Below, piece after piece: positions 23,401 through 35,409 of a stretch of DNA of 64,000 nucleotides. Origin of the DNA: Cynocephalus volans (lineage: Eukaryota; Chordata; Mammalia; Dermoptera; Cynocephalidae); contig NC_084461.1 of NCBI RefSeq assembly GCF_027409185.1, forward strand, positions 157,290,001-157,354,000. Direction: 5' to 3'. The first letter of the stretch is position 1, and each line of letters starts with the position of its first letter. The notes under the pieces were generated by a model, which ran no database searches, was not told the origin of the DNA, and saw only the letters and a list, made by a program, of their open reading frames with translations. Both the position numbers and the translations under genes were made by a program.

Positions 23401-26400
23401 TAAAATAGCCCTCTTTATCTTGTCACCACTGGGGCTCAGCCCTTACTTTCATCTCATTAACTCCTGACTTTCTGGGGTTTTTAACTTCTGCTAACTGCAA
23501 TTAGTCAAGAGTAAAAGTATTTTGATCTTTATTTCATTTTTTTTCTTGGTAATTTTTGCGTCGCTATTTTGGGCCAAGAAGTAGACTATACTATAATACT
23601 TATTCTTTTTGTTGTATGTATTATGAAAACAAGATAACAATGTTTTGGAAGGCTTTGAAGATAGAGTGAAAAATCGTTCATAATTATACCCTCTTATCAC
23701 ACTCAAATCTAGTTATTCATGGTATCAAACAATAGAATATGGACTTTGAGGTCAAGTTTATCCTGGCATTGCTTTTTACCATTTGTGTGACTTCTTTGTG
23801 TCTGAGTTTCCCTACCTATAAAATGTAAATAATGCTATCTACTTCATAAGTTGTGAGGATAAAATAATGTTTATAAAAAACCTAGGGGACTGTCTGGTTA
23901 GCCCAGTCAGTTAGATCATGGTGCTGATAAAACCAAGGTCCAGGGTGTGATCCCTGTACTGGCCAGCTGCCCCCCCAAAAAAAAACCAAAAGAAAAACCT
24001 AGGACATAATAGATGCTCAGTGAATGACAGCTGCCATTATTAGTAGTGTAACCATTAAGATAGTTAGTGAGTGGAATTCCCCTATAAAATGCAGTAGTTG
24101 GTCAGGCATCCACCACATGGAGCATGTCATTGGCCTTGCTTATGATCGATTCATCGTTAACTTATGTGTACTAATGGCTTTTGTTTAAAGTCAGCATTGG
24201 TACCAAGGATGGTACCAGCAGTTAAAGCATTAGGTCAAAGGAAGCTAGCTTAAGAACCGAACTTTATAAGGTCACAGACTTATCTTTCTATAAATGGGAA
24301 AATTCCCTGGAATATACTTGGTCCCCAAAATTCCATACTCAAGAAGTTATTTTCCATATTTATTTTCTGCCTTTGCCACATGCAGATGTATTTTTATATA
24401 GTTATAATCATAAAGCATGTATCATTTGCATCCTGCTTTTACTTGTCATTTAATTTTGTAGTTTAAGCACATTTCCATGTTATTATACAAGTTTATAACT
24501 ATATTTCTGCAATTAAACATTTTCCTAATATAAAAGTAATATAAGTTTGTTGTAGAAAATATGGAAAATATAGATTAAATGGGAAAAAAATTTCCCATAA
24601 CTTTACTATTTAGAGATAACTACTGTTAACATTTTTTGAGTACTGTTTCTCCTGTAATCTTTTGTTATGTGTATGTGTGTATATACAAGGGGACTTTAAA
24701 AAGCCTGTGGAAAAAAATTAAATTAAAAGATAAAAATTAAAAATCTAAACTGTATTTCTCAACATAAGCCCCATCAAGTTGAAGACACTTTTGTAAGCAA
24801 TGATACCAGCCATTTAGTCTGTCCCTAAAGAACTGAGGGTCCTGGGAATTTAACCATGTCAGTGCAGTCTTTTTTACATTATTAACTGAAGAAAAATGGG
24901 TGTCCTTTAAGGATTTTTTTAAGATTAGGAAGCACTAGCCAACCACCAAAAAGAAAAAAAAGAAAGAAAGAATGTTGGGGCTGGCCAGTTAGCTCAGTTT
25001 GTTAGAGCGTCGTGCTACTAATGCCAAGGTCCAGAGTTCAATTCCTGTACCAGCCAGCTGCCAAAAAAAAAAAAGATTAGGAAACAAAAAGAAATTAGTA
25101 GGAGCCAAATCAGTACTGTAAAGTGGATGCTTCAAAACTGTCACAGAATTGCCATTGTTTGATGAGAGGAATAGCAGGAACATTGTCCTGCTGGAGAAGG
25201 ACTCTCTGGTAAAGCTTTCCCAGGCATTTTTCTTCTAGAGCTTTGGCTTATTTTCTCAAAACACTCTCATAATAAGTAGATATTATCATGCTTTGGCCCT
25301 ACAGAAAATCAACAAACAATGCTTTGAGTATTCCAAAAACCAGTTGCCATGACCTTTGCTCTTAACTAGTGCACTTTTGCTTTGACTGGACCACTTCTAC
25401 CTCTTGGTAGCATGGCTTTGATTGTACTTTGTCTTCAGGATCATAGTGATAAAGCCATGTATTATCTCCTGTTACAATTCTTCAAAGAAATGCCTCAGAA
25501 TCTTAATCTCACTTGTTTAAAATTTCCTTTGAAGGAAATTTTAAAATTTTGAAAGCTCTGTTCATGTCTGCAGCTGATCTGGGCATAGTTTTGGTACTCA
25601 CCGAGCGGAAAGTTTGCTCAACTACAATTTTACAGTCAATATTGTGTAAGCTGGGGGCTGGCCCATGGCTCACTTGGGAGAGTGTGGTGCTGATAACACC
25701 AAGGCCACAGGTTCGGGTCCCATATAGGGATGGCCGGTTAGCTCACTGGGTGAGCGTGGTGCTGACAACACCAAGTCAAGGGTTAAGATCCCCTTACCGG
25801 TCATCTTTACAAAAAAAAAAAAAAAAATTGTGTAAGCTGGATCACTGAGATGTCTGTGGGGTTGACTGTTGTTTCTGCTATTAATCGTCAGTCCTCTTCA
25901 ATTAGGGCATGAGCAAGATTAACTTTTTCCTTGTAAATTGATGTGGATGGTCTGCTGTTGTGGGTTCATCATCAATATAGTCTCGTCCTGTCTTAAAACA
26001 AGTTATCCATTTGTAAACTGCTGATTTCTTTGGGGCATTGTCCCCATAAGTTTTTCCTCAAGCATTGATGATTTCACCATTCTTCCACCCAGTCTTTACC
26101 GTAAATTTGATGTTTGTTCTTGCTTCAATGTTAGCAGAATTCATGTTGTTCTCATAGGGGCTCTTTTCAAACTAGTATCTTATCTATCAATCTAGATCCT
26201 GTTCACACATGTTATAACAAGTTAGTACAGGTTTATTTTGGTGCAAAAAAATTTTAAACACACGCATAGTTTTTTTATTGTACACATTTTCCATGAACCT
26301 TTTGAAAACCCCTCGAACCCCTTATATGTGTGTATATTTGTTTTAATATATATGTAGATTAACTCCATGTACCTGTGCATACAAACGTAGAATAATTTAA

Positions 26401-29400
26401 ATAACCTTATTGTTTTTATTAAAATTATGCATACTCATTATGAATTATTCCAGTTCAAGAAGTGCAAAAGGTACAAAGAAAAAAGTAAAATATCACCCAA
26501 ATCTTACCACCAAAAAAAAAAATGCTGTTAATGTGTTGGTGACATTTTAAAATACCAGTATAGGGCCGGCCCGTGGCTCACTCGGGAGAGTGTGGTGCTG
26601 ATAACACCAAGGCCACGGGTTTGGATCCTATATAGGGATGGCCGGTTAGCTCACTGGCTGAGTGTGGTGCTGACAACACCAAGCCAAGGGTTGAGATCCC
26701 CTTACCGGTCATCTTTTTTAAAAAAATAATAATAAAATAAAATAAAATAAAATACCAGTATACACATATAGATTGTATCTTTTAACAATGATATGATCAT
26801 ATCGTATATATAATTTTCTTTTATACTTTTTTCACTTAATATTTATATTTTCCCATGCGATTAAAAACTTTTTCATGAAGATTTTTTCTTTTTTTTCTTT
26901 TTTTGTATTTATTTCTTTTCTTTTCTTTTTTCTCTTCGTAAACATTTTTAATGGCTACATCATACCACATTTAACATTCCTCTAATGAACATTTAAGTTT
27001 TCTCCCTCCCCCTTTTTTTTGATGTTATAAATAACACTTCAGTGAACATCCCTGTAGAACACTCTTTCCATATTTAAAGCTATTTCTTGAGAGAAGAGTC
27101 AATAGCTCTCATTTTTATTGGATGTCCATTAAGCAGTTCTTCCAGCTTTACTTAACCATTCACCTCTGAGGCTTCTCAGCAGTATCTTTTAAAGAATGAC
27201 TTTTCTCTCTTAATGACCACTATTATCTCTTTTCTGATGTCAGAAGTTCGTAGTAGAAAAGTTGGAAAATACTAAAAAGCACTGTTTACTCTCTCTGCTT
27301 TTTATTTTTTTTCTATACAATCACCTATGAGTTTTTTATTATTGTTTTACAAAATTGAGGATACAAAAAGCAGATTGCTTTATAACCTACCTTTTTTTCA
27401 CTCAACACCACAAACTGAATATTTTCTCATATTATAAAATATTCTACAATATGTACATTACTTTCAAATGCCTTGCTGAAACAAAATTAAAGGCCAGAGA
27501 AATTGAGGTTCCTTATACTGTAAAACCATTGTGGGAAAGGCCAACAAATTTCTCCTGACTTGCTAAAAATCCTCAAAACTTCCCCAATTGAAGTGGTACA
27601 GGGACAAAAGAGCATCTGAGCCATCTCATCTATCCAAAAATGCTGCTGAGCCCTACCCTTCTTCCACCACTGGTGGGGATTCTGGGCCCCACATTTTTAA
27701 AGCAGTGGATGCTAGGTTGACACCATTCCAGCCACAATGACTTGTTAGTGAGACATGACATCCACTTTATAAGGAAGCAGCACAGCCTACAGTCAGCATC
27801 AAGACATGTTGACATCTTGACATGATGCTCACAAATATGCCCACACCAGGTTCTGATTAACTGAATTTATTGACCAGAATCAGGGACGTTTTCTGAAGTG
27901 AAAGCATGAGCTGTAGCCTTCAGGTCTTCTTTCTGCACTCTGGCAGCCTGGCATCACAAAGAGGGCATCGGCTTTAGGGTCACACAGATCTGGGTTCACT
28001 CCCTAGCTGGGTGATATTGTGCAAGTTACCTCAACTATGTGAGCCTTGGTTTTTCTCTGTAATTGCCAAAATGTTACCTACCTTCTTGGGGTAGTTCTGA
28101 GAACCAAAGGAGAAAATGTATGTACAAAACACATAACTAAATGTTAACGTTGGGCTGGCTGGGTATCTCAGTTGGTTAGAGCCCAGCCTTATAACCCAAA
28201 GGTCATGGGTTCAGTTCCCCATACCAGCCAGCCACCAAAAAAAAAATCATGAAAAATAAAACATCCTTTAAAAAAAATGTTAATGTCATCCTCTTCTCCC
28301 CTACTCAGCCTAGAATGCAGTGTAGCCTAAAAGGCATCCCTAGTATGGTTGCCTTTTCTAAATGACACTGTATGAGCTCCAGGATCTCAGGACCTCAATT
28401 TCTATATCTGTGCATTGGTTATCAGCTCTGAAACTGGGGTACTTTGAGGATGGGATTAAAATACCTAAACTTCTTGTCCCACTTGCTGTGAATTTCCAGG
28501 GAAATTCACTTAGGGACAAAAAGACTGCAAGTATGCATCTCTAGTCTGTTGTAATTTGGCAACTTGATAGCAGAAGTTCAGAGCCTCCTCAGAGCACGAA
28601 AAAAATCAGGATTCAAGTAGTTAAAACTGCTGAACAAAATAGCTGGTCTTTGGGCTCCCCTAAATCTTCCTAGTTTTTTCAATTAGAGAAGGCATTCACT
28701 GTGATTCACACAGGCAGTGCAACATCTGCAAGTGTGATTAACTGGTGACACAGCCTTTCTTTCCATTCAATATACTTGAAAGCCTGGCACCTTCTGGGGT
28801 TTTTTTTTTTTTTCTTTTTTCATTGTTTCTGTTTGAACTCTCTTACCACAGCTCTGTCGAAACGCCTTACAAATCCTTTCCTTGTGGCCTCCACCTTAGC
28901 CTTGCACCAGAATAGAGAGATGATAGACCCAGACAAGTTCTGCAGCCTCTGCCATGCAACTTTCAACGACCCTGTCATGGCTCAACAACATTATGTGGGC
29001 AAGAAACACAGGAAACAGGAGACCAAGCTCAAACTCATGGCACACTATGGGCGGCTCGCGGACCCTGCTGTCACTGACTTATCAGGTGAGGGGGCCCAGC
29101 TCACACCCAGACCTGGAGCAGGGCTTAACCACTGGGGCTTCCTCTACCAGCCAAGACTGTGCTTTTCCTCCTTAGATGTCTAAAGCAGGATGTGCAAATT
29201 CGGATGCCTTACAGAAGCCAGACAGGAAATTTAAATGAGTGAGAGCCAGGAAGGAATATGGTTAGCTGAAGAGTATATGCCACTCCTAGCCAGCTCTAGA
29301 CAGTTGTTATCATGTATTTCAGTTTTTCAAAAGATTCTGGAAAGCTAGATTGGTATAGGAATTCCTCTGATTTTTATCTTTTTTTTTTCCTCTTTTTTTG

Positions 29401-32400
29401 TGGGGACTGTTGACCAGTACAGGGATTGAACCCTGGACCTTGGTGTTATTAGCACCATGTTCTAACCAGCTGAGCTAACCAGCCAGCCCTCTCTGATTTT
29501 TATCAGCACCACACTCTGCCTTTTTTTTTTTTTTTTTAAATGATGACCTGTAAGGGGATCTCAACTCCTGACTTGGTGTTATCAGCACCACACTCCCAAG
29601 TGAGCCACAGCCTGGCCTCCTCTCTCTGATTTTTAACTGTGCAACTAAATTAAAAACATTTTGGACCCCGTGTGAATCAAAACTGTCTGCAAGCTAGATT
29701 TGGGCCAAGGACCACCAGTTTGTAACCTCTGATTTAAATTCCCAAAGTGTCATCCACATTTCTTGTGTGAAGGCCTCAGCAGCCTCTGCTAGATTTTAGA
29801 GTGTTCTCAGGGCATCCTCCCTCAGCATCCTCAGAGGCCTGCATGTACCCCTGAGATAGTGTGATGAAGAAGGAGACTACTCTGGCTCAGAGAATATTAG
29901 CTACTTCCCTGACCTCAAGATGTCAGTCAGCCTCTCAGGAGTAAGAATTCACAAAAAATTAGGGACCCTTCCCATCACAGTAATTACTCACAGCCTATAG
30001 TAAGTGTTTGCATTGCAGGAAGATTATTTTCTCTTCCATTCAGTCAGTAAATATTTATTTTTTATTTTATTATTATTTTTTTAAATTTTATTTTGTCAAT
30101 ATACATTGTGGTTGATTATTGTTGCCCCTCACCAAAACCTCCCTCCCTCCTCCCTCTCCTCCCTCCCCCCCAACAATGTCCTTTCTGTTTGCTTGTAGTA
30201 AGTATTTATTGAGTACCTACTGTGTTCCCTCTTTGGGGTACAGTAGTGACCAAGACTGACACAGTCCCTGACTCATAGAGCCTATATGAGCATTGATGTT
30301 GGTCCTTAGGGCTCCCTTAGGTGATGGTCATCCTCCCCAGTCCATGGAGATGCAACACCAAACAGTCAACACTTCAGGCTCCCACAGCATCCAGGTGTGG
30401 AACAACTTGGCTTCAGGGAGCCTGCTACTCAGAGTCATCTGTGCTCTTTCCATAATCATGAAGAGGGTGAACAGCCAGATGCCATACACATTCCAGACTA
30501 CATATGGGAAAGGGCAGGGATCATGCCTCTCTAATAACCCCCCAACCACCAAAGGCGGCCATACAACACAGGCCGTGCCTGGACCATACCAACATAGATG
30601 AAACAGGTGGGAAGAAGCGGCCAGGAAGCAAGAGGGAGAAGACTGAGCCAGATCCTTTAGCAATGTGTCAGGGCAGCGATTGCTCCTCCAGTGCCATTGA
30701 AGTACACTGCTTTATAAACCTCTTCAAAATAGGGAAGATATGATTGATATTTACTTACTGTTTCCACATAGAGGCAGTGAATTCTTTTAACAGAATCATT
30801 CCCATATGCTAAGGAATCTGGAAACTTGACCAAGTTGCTCAGAACCCCCTTCATGATGCCCTCCTTTCTTTCGCCTGCAATTAATAGGGACAACATGGTA
30901 TGCAGCTGGCAGGACCCTGGGATCCCTTGTAGCTGACTTTTATTTCTTCACTCCAGCACCCACACACACACACTCCCCTGCCTTTACTCCTCCCCATCCT
31001 GGTCATTCCCTCATTATCTCTTGTCCACTGGCAGGACTCTGGCACTACAGTATTTTGGACTGCTAACTTGTATCTGTTCTATTCTTTTATCTCAAGGCAA
31101 AGCCTCCTTCCTGTATCTGCCCTCCTCCTCTATTTGTGTAAGACTAGATTATCCACACTTAATCCTAGAACTGTAATCTTGATCCTTTTTTTCTTGCTTA
31201 AGGCATCTGACTCCTTTACAGATGGGCCAAAATCTTTAATTCCTATAAATAGGTATGATTTTCCCACTTCACAAATACTGAAGTTGAGACCAGAGTGACT
31301 TGTTCAAGGTCATACAGCTGATAACGACCTTGATGTTGTGGGTGCTGTATTTAATCCTGACAATAACTCTGCTGTGAAACTTTGATTATCCCCATTTTAC
31401 AGATGAGGACATTAGTATCAGAAAGATAAAGTGATTTGCCCAGAGTCCCACACTAGAGTGGCAGAACCAGAGCCAGCAGAGAATGGTTCCCAGAGAGCCC
31501 CTGGAAAGTGTCTCATGGCAAGTAGGGGTCAAATGTGAGTTGACCCAGAGTGTCCAGATCCCTCCCACCATGAGCAGATGTATCATCTACCAAGCCGATC
31601 AGACTTACATTTCTCTCATATTTTACCCAAGAAGGCCAGAACTAAAACCTGCATGTTATTCAGGCAGCTAAATTATTCTAGCACCCAGAGCACTGAGCAT
31701 GCCCCTGTGTTGTTGAAAGCCTCCCCTGCTTCACTGCATCACTTTCTCCCCCTACTTAGGGCTTTGCCTTTCACACAGCAGACCTGCTTCTATTCCATCC
31801 ATTAAATTTAGATACATGGAAGCCGCCATTGGTCTTGAAAGAGCTCATGCACACATGCATGCATGTATGCGTGTGTGTTTGGAATAGAGTAGATTGCAAA
31901 GTTATTGAGAGGCAAGGAAATGGAGAAACGTGTAGACAGCTCTTTCAAGAGGATTGGCAGTAAAAGGGAAGAGAGAATCAAGGTAATAGCTACAGGGGGA
32001 AGAGGAATGAAAGAAAAACCTAACTTGAGACAAGTGACATTTTTCTGCTACAGGGGCTTTTCTAAATAAGCCAGATGTTTAAAAATCAGCTCTATTGACT
32101 TATACTTTATAAAGTCACGCAGGTAAATGAGAATACCAAACATGTAAAACTAGCAGATGGAAATTCATTAGTGTATACTGGACAAACCTGCTTTTTTAGA
32201 AACACCAATAAATTCTACAGTTGCCCCAAATGATGATTTGAATCTAACTTATAGATCAGCAAATAGTATGCTGAAATCTTGTACCTCATGGGGGATATAG
32301 GTGATGCTAGAAACCTGTGGTATAGGGGGAAGAACAGAGGCTTCACAGTCAGGCCAGAGCAAGTACAGCTCTGACCCAGTAAACCAATAAACCTCTCTGA

Positions 32401-35371
32401 GCCTGTGTAAACCTCATTTGCATAGTGGTTGTAAGAATCCAAGGACATAAATATACAAAGTCCTGTTACAGTGTCTGGTGCTTAGTGGGTTTTGTAATCT
32501 GGACAACAGTGACTCTTAACTATTTGTGGTTGTCACCTCCATACCAGCCCCAGGTCCCTCTCCTGACCTTGCGGGGAGGGTGGTTCTCCTAGTTCATTAT
32601 GACATCTTTTCCCTGATAGTGTTGAACCTTGATAACTTGATACCTAAACAGGACCTTGAATTCTGATTGCAATAATTTTCCCCTTAAATGCTTTAAAGGG
32701 ATGTGTCTTCCAGGAAATACCTGAAGATACAAGGGAAACAAATGTAGCTGAGAACATTGGTGAACTTAAAGGCCCTAAAAGTCATGTGTGCAGCTGCTTT
32801 TCTTATACAGCTAGCACCTGGCATGCTAGAATAAGTACACTCTTTGTAGTCACCAGGCCTGAGGTTGCCACTTACTAGCTCTGTGTTCTTGGACATGTGA
32901 CTGTGCCTTATTTTCCTCATCTATTAAAAAAGTTGTAATGATTCTCACAGGATCATTATGAGGGGCAAACAAAATTATATGAAGTGCACGGCCTATGTCA
33001 TGCATTTGGTAAATAGTCACTGTTTTTATTATAAATACTATGATTATAAGTTTTGGTATAATTGGTTTGAGGTTGAGAAAAGCTAAGGATCAGAGAGGGG
33101 AAGGGATTTAGCCAGGTCCCTTGAAGACAGAGCCAGGAATCCAGTCCCATATCTTGTCTCCTAACTCACTGCTACCCCATGTGGGAATAGACTACTTTGT
33201 CATCGGAGCAGCCCTGGTAGTGAGACAGGGTGTCTGTGAGCCCCAAGGTAGTAAGACAGATTGATTTTCATAGCAGGCATTCTCATTAATTACTATTATT
33301 GCAAGCCTGAGGAAAGTGGCACCTTCCCAGAGATCTCTCAGTGAAGGGCATCGTTAATGAGGCCACTTAGCACAGTCATGGTGGAAAAGTCACCCCTTTG
33401 TTCTGTCATTCTTTTATTTACTCAGCAGACAACTACTCTGGGCCAGCCTGTATTCTGGGACTGAGGACACGGAATGAGAGGTTCCCAACCCCAGGGAGCA
33501 TGTAGGCACATAGTCTGTGCCTCCTGAGCACTGAGGCCTCTGGGATTCTCATTAGGACTAACCACCTCACCTTGCCCCACCTATCAGTCCTCATCAGAAG
33601 GGCATTTGCATGCTCTCTGAAAAGAACCAGTCCCCAGGTCCTGTCTTATTGGATAACTAAGCATCTTGATTTTGATGTGTGTTTCAGCTGGCAAAGGCTA
33701 CCCATGCAAGACGTGTAAGATAGTGCTGAACTCCATAGAACAGTACCAAGCTCATGTCAGCGGCTTCAAACACAAGAACCAGTGAGTAACAATCCTTTGA
33801 AATTCAAGGGTCTGCGGCAGGAGCTCAGGATTCCGAGTCAGAACAAAGCCAGATAGTCCTCAGCTAAAATGGAATCCTGGCAATCTTTTCTCAGTCAACG
33901 AAAGATAAATCAGTTAACAGGAAAAAAGTGTCTCCTCTATCATTTTTTTCTCCCATCAGCCTTTGGACCTGCTGGGTTGAAGGTTTTAGTAGACAAGCAT
34001 AGATGATTTCCTTGGTGGTCTCCTAGGAGTACCTGGATTTCCTGGCCTGTAGCAGTCTGACTAGGGAAGCATTTTTTTTGTCCCGAAGACCTTATTTTTC
34101 ACTGCTATCAATTCTGTGGCAGGAGCTCCCTCTTCAGGTCATTACCAAATATGACCAGGTTCTTTCATTGATCAAATAATTATTGAACATCTTCTAGGTG
34201 ATCGCCAATACCAACCTAGTCTCTGCTCTCACAACCTTACATTTTGCTGGGAGGAGGCACTAAGCAAGTTAACAGATTGTTATAAGTGTTTTGAAGGAAA
34301 CAGATGAACAGAGAGTCATCTGTTCAAGATAATCTTGAAAATCACTGACATTCATTGAGCCCCTGTTCTGTTGCAGGCCATATGCCAAGCAAATTCTCTC
34401 AGGTAATCCTTACAACAACCCTTGGAGGAGGGGGTTGTTAATTCTCATTTTACAGATACAGGCAACCAGCATTCAAAGTGATACTGCAAGGCGAACCCAT
34501 GATTCAAACTGAAGCCTGTCTAGCTCACAGCATGCTCCTCCCAGGGTATCATGCTGAGAAGGCGGTTGTGACTCTATATAACATGAAGAGGATAGGGTCT
34601 TCCTGGTAGGGCCTACATGGTTCTGTCTCTTCCTCTCTATGTATGGTATGAGCTATGTGCCACAACATAAGCTCCTGATAATGTAACCCTTTATAAATGA
34701 CGAAACTGAGTTTAAGGCAGGCAAGTCTGCTGAAATGACTGCTTTGACTTTGGTGGTTGGTTCTGCATTGCCCATTTAGCCTAATTAAAGGTGTACAAAA
34801 CAGTGTTGGAATAACTAATGTCCTTGGTCCTCTGTAGTCTACATGGAGTCTCCTCTCCCACTGTAGCAGATCTTCCTCTTTACCTGTGGATATGTCTTTA
34901 ATTTGGGGGATTTTTGAAGCTTATCTTAGGTATGGGCTTGAGACAAACCCCAGCAACCCAGCCTGGAACTCACACAGTGTTTCAACATGCCTCTCTTGCA
35001 GCTTGGCTGGTGGCAGTTTCAGTAGACCATCTGGAGCCAGCCAGAGCCTTGCCCTGGAGTTACTCAGACTTGAAAATGCTAGTGTTATTTACTGTTCTCT
35101 TCCTAAACTTTCCAGCTATGTGACCTTGGGCAAATTAGTAAACCTCTCTGAGCATCTAATTCTTCTGTAAGATTAAAGCTACAATTTGTTGAATACCTAA
35201 TTCAATCTTATTAAATTGTCAACAACAACTCTGAATTAGGACACCTCCCTCCCTTTTACAACCAAAGTAAGTCTAATGTCAGGTAGATTAAATGACTTGC
35301 CCAAGGTCACATAGTTACTTGGAGTTAGACCCAAGATTCAAACCTGTTTTACTATAAAGCTCATTCGTTTT

Positions 35372-35409
<38 letters not shown>

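Larger units (their letters stand above)
24685..26320 (-). mobile_element. Decayed mariner-type transposon with transposase remnant
   Basis: Inverted ends: left GGGACTTTAAAAAGCCTGTGG; right complement GGGGTTTTCAAAAGGTTCATGG. On the minus strand 25183-25080 encodes [19 protein letters not shown], the mariner YSPDLAP block around the third catalytic Asp, with a QQDN block upstream around the second Asp. Two SINEs (24931-25072, 25655-25826) and several stops and frame changes break the gene, so it is inactive. The element lies in ZNF346 intron 4. Confidence 0.85.
29640..33687 (+). other. ZNF346 intron 5, remaining part
   Basis: Non-coding. It holds an antisense L1 tail (30061-30195), a (CA)n at about 30961, and MIR/L2 remnants at 31340-31480, 32330-32500 and 32840-33150. 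No exon was seen. Confidence 0.75.

Noticed and set aside
24989-25183. Mariner frame as an intact or domesticated transposase
   Set aside because: Only a short piece around the third catalytic Asp is open; stops, frame changes and two SINEs break the rest.
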